A stretch of 55,038 nt of DNA from JACDAS01 sp046262415 (lineage in GTDB: Bacteria; Actinomycetota; Thermoleophilia; Gaiellales; Gaiellaceae): NCBI GenBank assembly GCA_046262415.1, contig JBHEMU010000168.1, positions 1 through 55,038 on the forward strand. The letters are read 5' to 3'. Below are positions 1 through 7,393 of this stretch, piece after piece. Below the pieces are notes generated by a model. The model made no database searches and had not been told where the DNA came from. It saw only the letters and a program-made list of their open reading frames with translations. Numbering within the stretch: position 1 is the first letter of the stretch; the number at the start of each line of letters is the position of its first letter. A program made the translations under genes and the position numbers.

Positions 1-55
1 GAATCAGCGGCTGGACGAACTCCCAGAGCTCGTCGCTGACCAGTGGCTTCGCCAT
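1..55 (-). mobile_element. IS5-type transposase, N-terminal fragment cut by window edge
   Basis: Reading leftwards from an ATG at 55, the first 18 residues (MAKPLVSDELWEFVQPLI) look like the start of an IS5-family transposase with the DUF4096-type N-terminal helix (pattern S-D-E-L-W-x-x-x-x-P-L). The rest, including the DDE catalytic core, lies outside the window, so intactness cannot be judged. It borders a stretch of accessory genes, which fits a mobile context. The family call rests on a short match. Confidence 0.6.
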
Positions 56-84
56 CTGCGCACCATCCTTTCAGCAGAGGTTGA

Positions 85-420
85 CGAAGCGGCTTTCGCC
101 GTCAGCGGCGAGGAGCCTTCATTTCGTTAGGCGCTCTTAGCGGGAGAGACTGGCGAGTTGCCCTGAAGGATCGGCCGGAACCCCGCCTTGGTGAGCCCGG
201 CCGGCGGAAGTTCGGCAGCGTCGGAGACGCGGTGGTTCATGTTCTCGCAGCGGCTGAGGGAGATCTTCGGTTCATCGAGGTCCAGCTTGAGGTCGAGCGC
301 GTCCTCGGCGGCCCGGTGTCACGGTCGTCCGTCAAGAATTCTCTCGCGAAGGGGTGTCGCCGTCCGGTCCCACTCTTCGAGCGCGTGAGCCATGGACGCT
401 ACCGGTTCGTCGACTCTTGA
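85..420 (+). pseudogene. Winged-helix-like protein remnant, copy 1
   Basis: An open frame after a stop at 82-84 encodes a stretch closely similar to the product at 4411-4755. Shared landmarks in order are R-D-W, RRKFG-VGDAV, LGGPVSRSSVKN and a C-terminal E-R-V-x-x-G-R-Y-R. The S-R-S-S-V-K segment followed by a basic G-R-Y-R end resembles a winged-helix DNA-binding tail; that reading is inference. No ATG, GTG or TTG precedes the conserved R-D-W, so the true N-terminus seems lost, or a rare start is used. Both copies are open from about the same point, suggesting one original gene family. No function is known to me. Confidence 0.45.
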
Positions 421-669
421 TACGACGTGGTTCGAGTCCTCTTCGGCGGGCCTAACTGGGCATCTTTCAAATCCTCCGGAGCGGGGTTCTCCTAGCCTGT
501 GCTTCGGCCTCTTCCTTAGGGTCTCACGACTCGTTTGAACGAGAAGAACTCGCCCTCCCCCGGAGGTGCGCGCAGGCGAGCCGGAGGCGCAGCCGAGGGC
601 TTGAACAGAGGCGCGGTGTCGAGGTAGCGCACAGCGCGGAGTGCGGCGGTGCGGCACCATGTCGGTGCC
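421..669. other. Intergenic region upstream of the Fic gene
   Basis: No convincing gene. There is a T-loop-like string around 430-445 and another at 466-476, but neither is part of a foldable tRNA. The Fic promoter is presumably here; I see no clear -35/-10 pair and only a weak ribosome-binding site. Confidence 0.4.
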
Positions 670-2052
670 ATGGCGAACACCCTCGGCCAGCCCACCCCTG
701 ACGAGTGGCTCTCGGGAACGCCTTACCTCATAGGCGCTGACGCCGCGAGCTCGGCCAGATTTTCGGAGGTGTACCAACGTTCCCTCGCTACGCGCGCACG
801 AGCGGAGGCGGTCGCTGCCGAGATCAAGTCGCAAACGCAAGACATTCTTGAGCCGTTTGGAAGAGCACTGCGAACCGATCTGGTTGCGGAGAGCAACCGT
901 TTGGAAGGTTACGAGTGGTCGCGCGCGGCGGTTCGAGAGGTGGTGAATCTCCATCGGGAGCTGATTCAAGCGCCCCTTCACAGCTTCATGGAGGCGATGC
1001 GCCGAGATCCTCATCTGATGGAGGCCCTCGGGCTCTATCGTGCATATGTGATCGCAGACGGGTGGGTGCATCACGACCAACGTCCTCGCGAGTATGAGAT
1101 TCGCGGCTTGCACGCCGTTGTCTTGGCTGGCACGGAGCACGCTGGCCGATACAAGTGGAAGCTCAACAGAATAGAGAAAAGCGAGCACGTTCCCGTGGAT
1201 CCGTTTGAAGTGCCACGCGCGATGACAGAGCTGACTCGTTGGTGGCTCTCAGGATCTCCGGATCCAGTTCTCGACGCCACCGTCGTTCACGCGTGGCTAA
1301 CCCACATCCATCCGTTTGAAGACGGGAATGGTCGCCTAGCACGACTGTTGGCAAACCTCGCCCTGAGCCGTGCCGGTTATCCACCTCTCATCCTCCGCTC
1401 GACCAGCGACCGAGGGCAGTATCTCACAGCGTTGGCGGCGAGCGACGAGGCAGATATTCTGCCTCTTTACGACCTCTTCGCTTCGGTGGTGAAGCGATCG
1501 GCAAAAGCGATGGGCCGCGCTGGCTATGCAAGAGACTTCATCCAGGGTCGCCTACTCCAGACGCCCGCACAGCGCTACGAGGGCTGGCAACGCTTGGCTT
1601 ATCACCTCACGAATTGCCTTCGCACGGCCGTTCGTGAGCGAGGCTGGGACGCGGCTTTCCAGGGCTATCCCGATGAGTTTGGGTATGACCTTCTTTGCGG
1701 CCGCAGTAGCGAAGGCAACTGCTGGTATATGAAGCTATTCGAAAGTGGGATGCCGCCTCAATGGCTGTTGTGGTTTGGCTACCGCAGTGATGAGACGATC
1801 GATCTCATCGGGACCGACCACATGACGCCGTCAATTTTTTTCTCGATTCGTGATGACGATCCCACTGCTGTTCACCCGTTTCGCGCGCTCTTTGACGACT
1901 CGGGTGTCGGAATACCCACTGAAATGTCGTTGGTGCCGGGTGAGATCCGCCCAGTAGTGGTGAGACGTGGCTATTCGAGCGTTGAGCTGCGGATTGAAGA
2001 GGCAGCGGAACTAGTCGCGCAATCCATCGTAAATGCTGCGCGAGCTGACTGA
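670..2052 (+). CDS. Fic family protein, class II self-inhibited (putative AMP transferase)
   Basis: Fic proteins transfer AMP or another nucleotide-derived group from a nucleotide to a hydroxyl of a target protein. The core motif HPFEDGNGRLAR (H-x-F-x-D-G-N-G-R) is complete at about residues 214-225 from the ATG at 670. An N-terminal inhibitory motif S-N-R-L-E-G (residues about 75-80) matches the [S/T]-x-x-x-E-[G/N] helix that blocks the ATP site, which places the protein in class II, so no separate antitoxin is needed. The last ~170 residues are not a domain I recognise. A GTG at 649 in the same frame is an alternative start; neither has a good ribosome-binding site. GC content looks lower than in the core genes to the right, consistent with transfer. 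Targets cannot be inferred. Confidence 0.9.
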   Translation: MANTLGQPTPDEWLSGTPYLIGADAASSARFSEVYQRSLATRARAEAVAAEIKSQTQDILEPFGRALRTDLVAESNRLEGYEWSRAAVREVVNLHRELIQAPLHSFMEAMRRDPHLMEALGLYRAYVIADGWVHHDQRPREYEIRGLHAVVLAGTEHAGRYKWKLNRIEKSEHVPVDPFEVPRAMTELTRWWLSGSPDPVLDATVVHAWLTHIHPFEDGNGRLARLLANLALSRAGYPPLILRSTSDRGQYLTALAASDEADILPLYDLFASVVKRSAKAMGRAGYARDFIQGRLLQTPAQRYEGWQRLAYHLTNCLRTAVRERGWDAAFQGYPDEFGYDLLCGRSSEGNCWYMKLFESGMPPQWLLWFGYRSDETIDLIGTDHMTPSIFFSIRDDDPTAVHPFRALFDDSGVGIPTEMSLVPGEIRPVVVRRGYSSVELRIEEAAELVAQSIVNAARAD

Positions 2053-2148
2053 CGCGCATTACGCAACAAAGAATATCGACGATGTCGGACACCCTGATGG
2101 GCGATGCAAGTCCCAAGGGCCGTTTCCTCGCAGGTTCCTGCGCTCCCC

Positions 2149-3696
2149 CTAACCGGCGGCCGCGCTGCGGATAGCGCACGTGAAATGGCGATCGCGTAGA
2201 GCCGCCGACACCGCTAGGAGATCCCACCATCGGCCCTCGGGCACAATCAGGTCCGGCGCGTCATCTTCGAGGTGGGGCGCGACCGGGCTGGTTCCGTCGA
2301 TGACCTCGGCGAAGTCGGGGTTGGCATCCCAGCGGTTTCCGCGCCCCGTGATCGAGAGTTGGTCGGGCCCGACACCGACAAGGAAGACCGACGGGTACAG
2401 CTGGACGGCGAGCGTGTCGTTTCGGATATCGGCGTAGACGTCGCGAAGGTCGAGCGTCGCTGCAAGGTCGAGAAGGACGCCCGCGATCTGCGACTGCCTA
2501 CGAGGCTGCAGGCCGACATGCTCAAACGGGCCGCCGAGTACGCGCGAAACCTCCTCGAACGGTGCGGCGTTGACGGCAGCCAGTCCTAGCTCGCCGGTAT
2601 CGTGGCGGTCGCAGACCCAGACGGTCAAGCTGCGCAGCAGGGCCTCGGCTGCAGGCGCGTGTTCGTCCATGAGAAGAGCAATGACCGGGATAACGCTGAC
2701 CGCATAGCGGTCGCCGATCGGTCGGCTGATCCCCGGCTGCGCCTCAGCAAAGCGCGCCAGCCAATCGGCGATTTCGCGCGCCAGGTCAGGATCGTCATTG
2801 CGGACGCGTAGCGCCAGTAAGCCAAGTATCTCCGCGAGTCGCAGGCACCTGATCGAGTACGTAACCCACGACGCGAATCCGCTGTAGCCGGCTAGTCCGA
2901 ACTCCCGCAGCAGCCGATCGTCGCACTCCGTCCACAGTTGCCTGGCGTAGGTCTCGAACAAGCGGCCGACGGAGTCAGCGGCGACGACTGTCGTGTCGTC
3001 GGGCTCGGCCGCCCCGGATGCCCACGCGCCGCGGACCGCGCAAAGCGCGACGTGGCAAGCGAGGTCGAGCCGATCGCTCGCCTTCAAGCGCTCGCAAACC
3101 AGTGCGGCCTCGATCACGCCCAGCCCCGCGAGACGCCGCGGTTCCCAACTCGTCCACCGGCGGGAGAAGGCCTCGATGCTGTCCATGTCGGCGCTACGGT
3201 CGTCGATCGCGCCGAGCAGCCCGAATAGCTGGCCATCCATGCTTCCGCGCAGCACGGCGTCAGGATTGCCGCTGAGCCTCGTCAAGAGTGTGTCCTTGTT
3301 CCAGAACTCGATCGGCGTCTCGCCGCGGTCAACGCACTGCTGCTCGTACTCCTGGGCAACGACCGGTGCCTGTCCGGTCATGCGACCCGTCTGGACAAGC
3401 ACCGCGCGACGCGGAAGATCCTTGTCGAATCCGGGCGCTGATAGGTCGCTCATCCGTAGGTCGTAGAGCTGGTCGCGAACCGGCCGAAACTCAGTGAGGT
3501 TCAGATCGCCGGCCTTCGTCTGGAAGACCCACTGCTCGCCGTTCCTCTTCGCGATCACGTCCTTTCCGAACTCGACCTGCCCGTGGACGAGCCGCACGTC
3601 CGTGAACCCCTCGGCGCGAAGCATGGCCATGAACGGCTCGTCAAACGCCCGCTCGCCGACGGTGTCAAGAAAGGCGGCGACGGCGTCGTCGAGCAA
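2149..3696 (-). CDS. Mrr-like PD-(D/E)XK nuclease-domain protein, large C-terminal region unknown
   Basis: 515 residues. The N-terminus (about 25-70) has the shape of an Mrr-type restriction-endonuclease fold: GFTDVRLVHG, then F-G-K-D (D46) and, 13 residues on, Q-T-K (K61), matching the family's G-x-D...Q-x-K catalytic pattern. Residues ~150-515 have no domain I recognise and are mostly helical by eye. The start is a TTG preceded by a strong GAGGGAGGAGG site lying inside the end of the upstream gene, so the 32-bp overlap with the gene at 3665-4348 suggests coupled translation. Inferred role: DNA or RNA cleavage, possibly anti-phage or type IV restriction, with the C-terminus as sensor or specificity part. 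It could also be an inactive sensor; activity is not shown. Confidence 0.7.
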   Translation of the reverse strand: MLDDAVAAFLDTVGERAFDEPFMAMLRAEGFTDVRLVHGQVEFGKDVIAKRNGEQWVFQTKAGDLNLTEFRPVRDQLYDLRMSDLSAPGFDKDLPRRAVLVQTGRMTGQAPVVAQEYEQQCVDRGETPIEFWNKDTLLTRLSGNPDAVLRGSMDGQLFGLLGAIDDRSADMDSIEAFSRRWTSWEPRRLAGLGVIEAALVCERLKASDRLDLACHVALCAVRGAWASGAAEPDDTTVVAADSVGRLFETYARQLWTECDDRLLREFGLAGYSGFASWVTYSIRCLRLAEILGLLALRVRNDDPDLAREIADWLARFAEAQPGISRPIGDRYAVSVIPVIALLMDEHAPAAEALLRSLTVWVCDRHDTGELGLAAVNAAPFEEVSRVLGGPFEHVGLQPRRQSQIAGVLLDLAATLDLRDVYADIRNDTLAVQLYPSVFLVGVGPDQLSITGRGNRWDANPDFAEVIDGTSPVAPHLEDDAPDLIVPEGRWWDLLAVSAALRDRHFTCAIRSAAAG

Positions 3697-4348
3697 GCGC
3701 CTCCTCCCTCTTTCGCTTCTTGAGCTCGGCCATCCTGCGCTCTTCGTCAGGCGTCAGGGGTTCGAGCTTCTGGAGCTTCTCGGCTTGGTCGGGATGAATG
3801 AGGAGCGACGGCATCACGAGCTCATTGTTCTCGTTCACGGAGAACTCGACCTTTTCGAGCATCTCGTAGATCAGCTCGAAGCTCAGCTGCTGGCCGGCGG
3901 CGTCGATGACGTTGCCGGTGCCCTCGGTGACCTTGTTCATGGTCTCTACGAACAAGCCAACGAGGCCTTGTGCGAGCTGCTCGGCAGCCTCATCCATCTC
4001 GACGTGGAGCACGGAGAGATCGCCGGCGCGGACTGCCTTGAGATCCGCAGTGACGTCCATGTCGACGCCGCCCGGCTCGAGCTCTACGTCCATCCCCTCC
4101 CGGCTTCTCACACGCGAGCCAACCGTGCCGCCGGCGTCTACGAACTGGATCTGGCTCAGCAGCGGGCTGCGAGCGCGTGCGAGCGCGTGCACCGCCTGTC
4201 GGAAGAACTCGCTAAACGCCGCGTCGTACTCGTAAAGGGCGAAGGGCACGTTCCCATCCTGCCACGGGCACCGGAGTGTCCCGGCTGCGGGTTGTGCGCG
4301 AAGAACAACGTCGCACTGCTCCCACTGCCACGTGGGGTGCTGAGCCAT
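3665..4348 (-). CDS. Uncharacterised protein, partner of the Mrr-like nuclease
   Basis: I do not recognise a family. From the ATG at 4348 it has about 227 residues (a TTG at 4396 would add 16). It shows an acidic central segment with D-V-T and H-V-E-M-D-E, an amphipathic helical middle (E-Q-L-A-Q-G-L-V-G-L-F), and a highly charged C-terminus rich in E, K and R that ends in a run of six arginines, typical of nucleic-acid contact. Its last 32 bp overlap the nuclease gene and carry that gene's ribosome-binding site, so the two are almost certainly one operon. A regulator, specificity factor or immunity partner for the nuclease is plausible; this is inference from context only. Confidence 0.6.
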   Translation of the reverse strand: MAQHPTWQWEQCDVVLRAQPAAGTLRCPWQDGNVPFALYEYDAAFSEFFRQAVHALARARSPLLSQIQFVDAGGTVGSRVRSREGMDVELEPGGVDMDVTADLKAVRAGDLSVLHVEMDEAAEQLAQGLVGLFVETMNKVTEGTGNVIDAAGQQLSFELIYEMLEKVEFSVNENNELVMPSLLIHPDQAEKLQKLEPLTPDEERRMAELKKRKREEALARRRRRRLS

Positions 4349-4410
4349 GGTTCCCGCGACCCCCCCTATGGCGCAGCCGAACGTGTGAAAGAGCAAGAAC
4401 TGCTTTCTGA

Positions 4411-4755
4411 GAAATAGCCCTCATACGATCGCTTTCACACCAGCCGCTGAACGAGGTCCTGTCGCGGCTGAGCGAGAGAGATTGGCAGCTCCGAGCCTCC
4501 AGGCCGCCGAGGCGCCGGTCTGACGCGCCCCGCCGGCGGAAGTTCGGAACCGTCGGCGACGCAGTCCTGGAGGTGCTGTTGAGGGCCGAGACGAATGTCC
4601 GGGTCGTAGATGTCCACGCAGCCGTCGAGCAATTGCTCGGCGGCCCCGTCTCTCGCTCGTCGGTCAAGAACTACCTATCCACGGGAGGCGACAAGCGTCG
4701 TGGCACCGTCATCGAGCGAGTTGGGCGTGGTCGTTACCGCCTCAGGCAGTACTGA
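4411..4755 (+). pseudogene. Winged-helix-like protein remnant, copy 2
   Basis: Open frame following a TGA at 4408-4410. It encodes LNEVLSRLSERDWQLR, then RRKFGTVGDAVLEVL, LLGGPVSRSSVKN, and ends E-R-V-G-R-G-R-Y-R-L-R-Q-Y. This is the better preserved relative of the copy at 85-420. The frame lacks ATG, GTG or TTG before the conserved start; a GTG at 4573 would give only 60 residues and lose RRKFG. Either a rare start (a CTG lies at 4447) or loss of the N-terminus. It is convergent with nothing and lies just upstream of the divergently read nuclease operon, where a DNA-binding protein could act as regulator. Confidence 0.5.
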
Positions 4756-4827
4756 GAATTCACGCACTTACGTCGCGTCGATGGACGTCGCCCACCACAG
4801 CAGGGCTACCATGATCGGGGGGCATCA

Positions 4828-5412
4828 TCACGACGCTCCGAGGACGCGGCAGCGCGGAGTGTGGTAGCTGACGCCCGAGTCATTGTCCTCTTTGAAGGAG
4901 CCCGTAATGAGCGTGCGATAGTGCGGAGGCCCTTGGGCGGGCGGGGGTGTCGAAACCATCATCGTGACCCCGTCGAGCTGCGTCTCGAACTTGAAGACCG
5001 GGTGGATGTACACGTCAATGCGCTGACGCGTGACGCAGACGAATCGCAGCGGCCTGTCGCGCACGCCGCGAAGGCGACGGATCAGCCAGCCCTCGTGGCG
5101 CCAAGACGGGCGGAGTCGTGCATCGACACACGCAATCTGGGCCTCGTCTGCGGAGAGCGAGACGATGATCCGGCGGCCGTTCCTGATCGTCAGGCTGTCT
5201 CCCGGCCGGAAGTCGACCGTCAACCGGCCCGCCGCACAAGTTCCGTGCAGCCGATACTCCCTCCATTCGCGGTAGTCCACGAGATCGCTCACGTCCACGC
5301 GCGCCCCCTGCGCCGGCGGCGTTTCTCGTCCGCCGCACCCCGCCGCGCCGAATGCGAACACCAATAGCGCGAGTGGCGCTGTTTGCCGCCAGCCTGACCG
5401 GGGGGTGACCAT
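4828..5412 (-). CDS. Predicted secreted lipoprotein, unknown function
   Basis: 194 residues. An N-terminal hydrophobic stretch after basic residues ends in F-G-A-A-G-C-G-G, a lipobox-like site with Cys26 as the predicted lipid-bearing residue, so the protein should sit on the outer face of the membrane. The mature part is soluble, with a possible RNGRRIIVSL sheet segment and several conserved-looking Cys residues; no family recognised. Its ATG at 5410-5412 directly abuts the stop codon of the upstream gene at 5413-6459, so the two are co-transcribed and likely function together at the cell surface. Confidence 0.6.
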   Translation of the reverse strand: MVTPRSGWRQTAPLALLVFAFGAAGCGGRETPPAQGARVDVSDLVDYREWREYRLHGTCAAGRLTVDFRPGDSLTIRNGRRIIVSLSADEAQIACVDARLRPSWRHEGWLIRRLRGVRDRPLRFVCVTRQRIDVYIHPVFKFETQLDGVTMMVSTPPPAQGPPHYRTLITGSFKEDNDSGVSYHTPRCRVLGAS

Positions 5413-6459
5413 CTACTTCCTCGTACGAAACGTCCCGCGGACGACGATCTGCGCCTTTGCGTTCTCGCTCACGTCGCGAACCCAGATACGCCAGGCTCCG
5501 CCGTCGACGGTGAAGCAGCCATGGCCCTTTCGCTCGCAGACGCGACGCATCAACAGGCTTACGGCGCCCCACGCAATTCGTCCGCCGTCGTAGTCGAACC
5601 CGGCGAGCTGCTCGCGCTCGTGGTAGCTGCCGAACCGCGCGAGCGTCCGCCGCGAGCCATCGAGACCGACGACGACGAGGTCGCCGCGGTAGCCCTCCCG
5701 CCCCCTGGCTGCCACCGCGACAATGCGGTCGTTCGCGAGCCGAACGTGGCCGCGATAGCCTCGGCTCAGGGCAACGGCAAGCAAGTGAGGCCGAGGCTCT
5801 GCCGGCGAATACCACTCGAGCTGCTGGAAGCGCGGATCACGCGGCCGGGTGCGCGCGACCACGACCTTGCCGTCCTCTTGGAGGTCGAACTCGCCCGCGT
5901 TGGGGGCCGCGCGGTACCGGACTCGTTTGGACACTCGGTCGTAGACCGTGAGGCGATTGTGATGGCCCCACTCGGCCCAGGCGAGGAAGCGGCCTGCGAC
6001 TTGAACGGCGGTGCAGCAATCAGGACCGATGACGGAGGTATCGACGACTTCCTGCACCCCGGTTAGAACGTCCAGCACGAGTATCCGCGGACCGACGCTT
6101 TCGCAGCCGACCGCGACGAGCGAACCGCGGGCATCGACGACGTGCCGCGGGTCAAGACCGCAGTCTGCGTCCGGCAGCCTTGAGAGCGGGCCGCCGGCAG
6201 GACCGACGACCAACCCATTGCGCCAGGCGACGAGCGCCTGCCGCGACCCTGCCTTGATCTCGGCATTTCGCTCCACCAAGAGCGGCTTTCCCGCCCGGAC
6301 TCGCCGAAGTGCGAGTCCCGTCTCCCACTCCCCGTCATTCCACGCGAGGCCGCCGGCGGTCAGCACGGGACCTCGCAGGAGCCTTCCCGCAGTCGACGTC
6401 CGTGCTGCCCCTGCGGCGACGAGAGCGAGAAGCGTCACAGCAACGATTCGGAGAAGCAC
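5413..6459 (-). CDS. Predicted secreted beta-propeller-like protein
   Basis: 348 residues from a GTG. The first ~25 residues form a signal peptide (hydrophobic LLALVAAGAA then a small-residue cleavage site). The rest consists of repeated short beta-strand blocks such as GGLAWNDG, RQALVAWRNG, GRFLAWAEWG and GGRIAWGAV, each with the A-W pattern of TolB/WD40-like propeller blades. An internal C-C pair (P-D-C-C) and three further Cys could form disulfides outside the cell. No enzymatic residues recognised. First gene of a two-gene unit with the lipoprotein at 4828-5412. Confidence 0.6.
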   Translation of the reverse strand: MLLRIVAVTLLALVAAGAARTSTAGRLLRGPVLTAGGLAWNDGEWETGLALRRVRAGKPLLVERNAEIKAGSRQALVAWRNGLVVGPAGGPLSRLPDADCGLDPRHVVDARGSLVAVGCESVGPRILVLDVLTGVQEVVDTSVIGPDCCTAVQVAGRFLAWAEWGHHNRLTVYDRVSKRVRYRAAPNAGEFDLQEDGKVVVARTRPRDPRFQQLEWYSPAEPRPHLLAVALSRGYRGHVRLANDRIVAVAARGREGYRGDLVVVGLDGSRRTLARFGSYHEREQLAGFDYDGGRIAWGAVSLLMRRVCERKGHGCFTVDGGAWRIWVRDVSENAKAQIVVRGTFRTRK

Positions 6460-6592
6460 GCTCCGGTGGTCTTACCCGTGGCGACGCCTCTTTATGCGTG
6501 TGCTTCCCGTTGACGCGACTCGCAGAAGAACCGGGCAGGTCGCAGAGCTGAGGCCACGGCACGCTGCGTCCTATTGTGCGATTTACAACGAA

Positions 6593-6666
6593 TAGCGGGG
6601 GCAGGATTTGAACCTGCGACCTCCGGGTTATGAGCCCGGCGAGCTACCTGACTGCTCCACCCCGCG
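6593..6666 (-). tRNA. Initiator tRNA-fMet (CAU)
   Basis: Read on the minus strand: acceptor CGCGGGG pairs with CCCCGC while position 1 C faces U72, the unpaired first base typical of bacterial initiators. The anticodon stem CCGGG/CCCGG has the three consecutive G-C pairs of initiators around the loop CTCATAA with anticodon CAT. T-arm GGTTCAAATCC is present. CCA is not encoded. The 3' end faces the accessory region at 1-6590, a common integration geometry. Confidence 0.95.
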
Positions 6667-7368
6667 TCGCTGGCGGCGATTGTACCACCCCGCGAGCAGG
6701 AATCCCGCGCCGAGGGTCACGACGCCCGCGGCCGCGTCCAGGAAGAAGTGGTTGCCCGTGACGACGATCGCGAGCACCACCGCGAACGGATACGCGAGCC
6801 CCAGCGCGCGGGCGGCCAGGCTCCCGGCGACGAGCGCGACTCCCACGCCCACGCCGACCGCATACGCCGCGTGCAGGCTCGGCACGGCTGCGACCGGGTT
6901 GTAGTAGTCCGACGCCGCGCTCGAGCCGATGTCGATGCCCGTGTGCAGGCGCAGCGTGTCGACGAGTCCGACGCCGGCGAGGCGCGGCGGCGCCGTCGGG
7001 AACACCCAGTGGACGACCAGGGCGAGCGCGGTGGTGACGAGGAGCCCGTCCCTGAACAGGCGGAAGCGCCCCGGCGAGGCCCGGTAGAGCCAGATGAAGA
7101 AAGCGCCGGTGAAGGCGAAGTGGCCGGCGAGGTAGAAGACGTTCAGCACCTGCACGAGGTGCGGCGCCTCTAGGAACGCCCGCTGGAGGCCGCGCTCCAC
7201 GCCGAAGCCGGCGAGCCGCTCGAGCTCGCCGATCCGGCGCGCGTTCTCCACCGCGGCCGCCCAGTCCGGATCGAGCACGCGCCTCAGGGCCTCGTAGACC
7301 TGCACGGCCGCGACGAAGAGCGCGACCTGCGCCAGCCCCTGCCGGCGTTCGCGGGCCCAGGTCGCCAC
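6628..7368 (-). CDS. PAP2-superfamily membrane phosphatase (AUR1/Ipt1-like)
   Basis: About 246 residues with five to six membrane segments. Phosphatase motifs are PSLHAAYA (C2-type, with catalytic His) and G-N-H-F-F-L-D-A-A-A-G (C3-type His/Asp), as in inositolphosphorylceramide-synthase-like PAP2 enzymes; the likely substrate is a lipid phosphate or phosphoinositol lipid. I chose the GTG at 7366-7368 (VATWARERR) because a longer frame would run into the divergent ppx gene. Oddly, the 3' end runs 39 bp into the tRNA-fMet gene and stops at a TAA formed by the anticodon loop, so the last ~13 codons are tRNA sequence. This may be a real overlap or a sign that the native stop was lost. Confidence 0.8.
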   Translation of the reverse strand: MATWARERRQGLAQVALFVAAVQVYEALRRVLDPDWAAAVENARRIGELERLAGFGVERGLQRAFLEAPHLVQVLNVFYLAGHFAFTGAFFIWLYRASPGRFRLFRDGLLVTTALALVVHWVFPTAPPRLAGVGLVDTLRLHTGIDIGSSAASDYYNPVAAVPSLHAAYAVGVGVGVALVAGSLAARALGLAYPFAVVLAIVVTGNHFFLDAAAGVVTLGAGFLLAGWYNRRQRRGVEQSGSSPGS

Positions 7369-7393
7369 GGCCGGCGAGTCTAGACTCGAGCGA

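Noticed and set aside
425..480. tRNA-like 3' fragments (TTCGAGTCC and TTTCAAATCCT strings) that might mark attachment sites
   Set aside because: The T-stem does not pair fully, no acceptor stem follows, and the second string is in inverted orientation relative to tRNA-fMet.
319..1188. Long minus-strand frame opposite the Fic gene
   Set aside because: Shadow of the coding strand in GC-rich DNA; no domain and no start signal.
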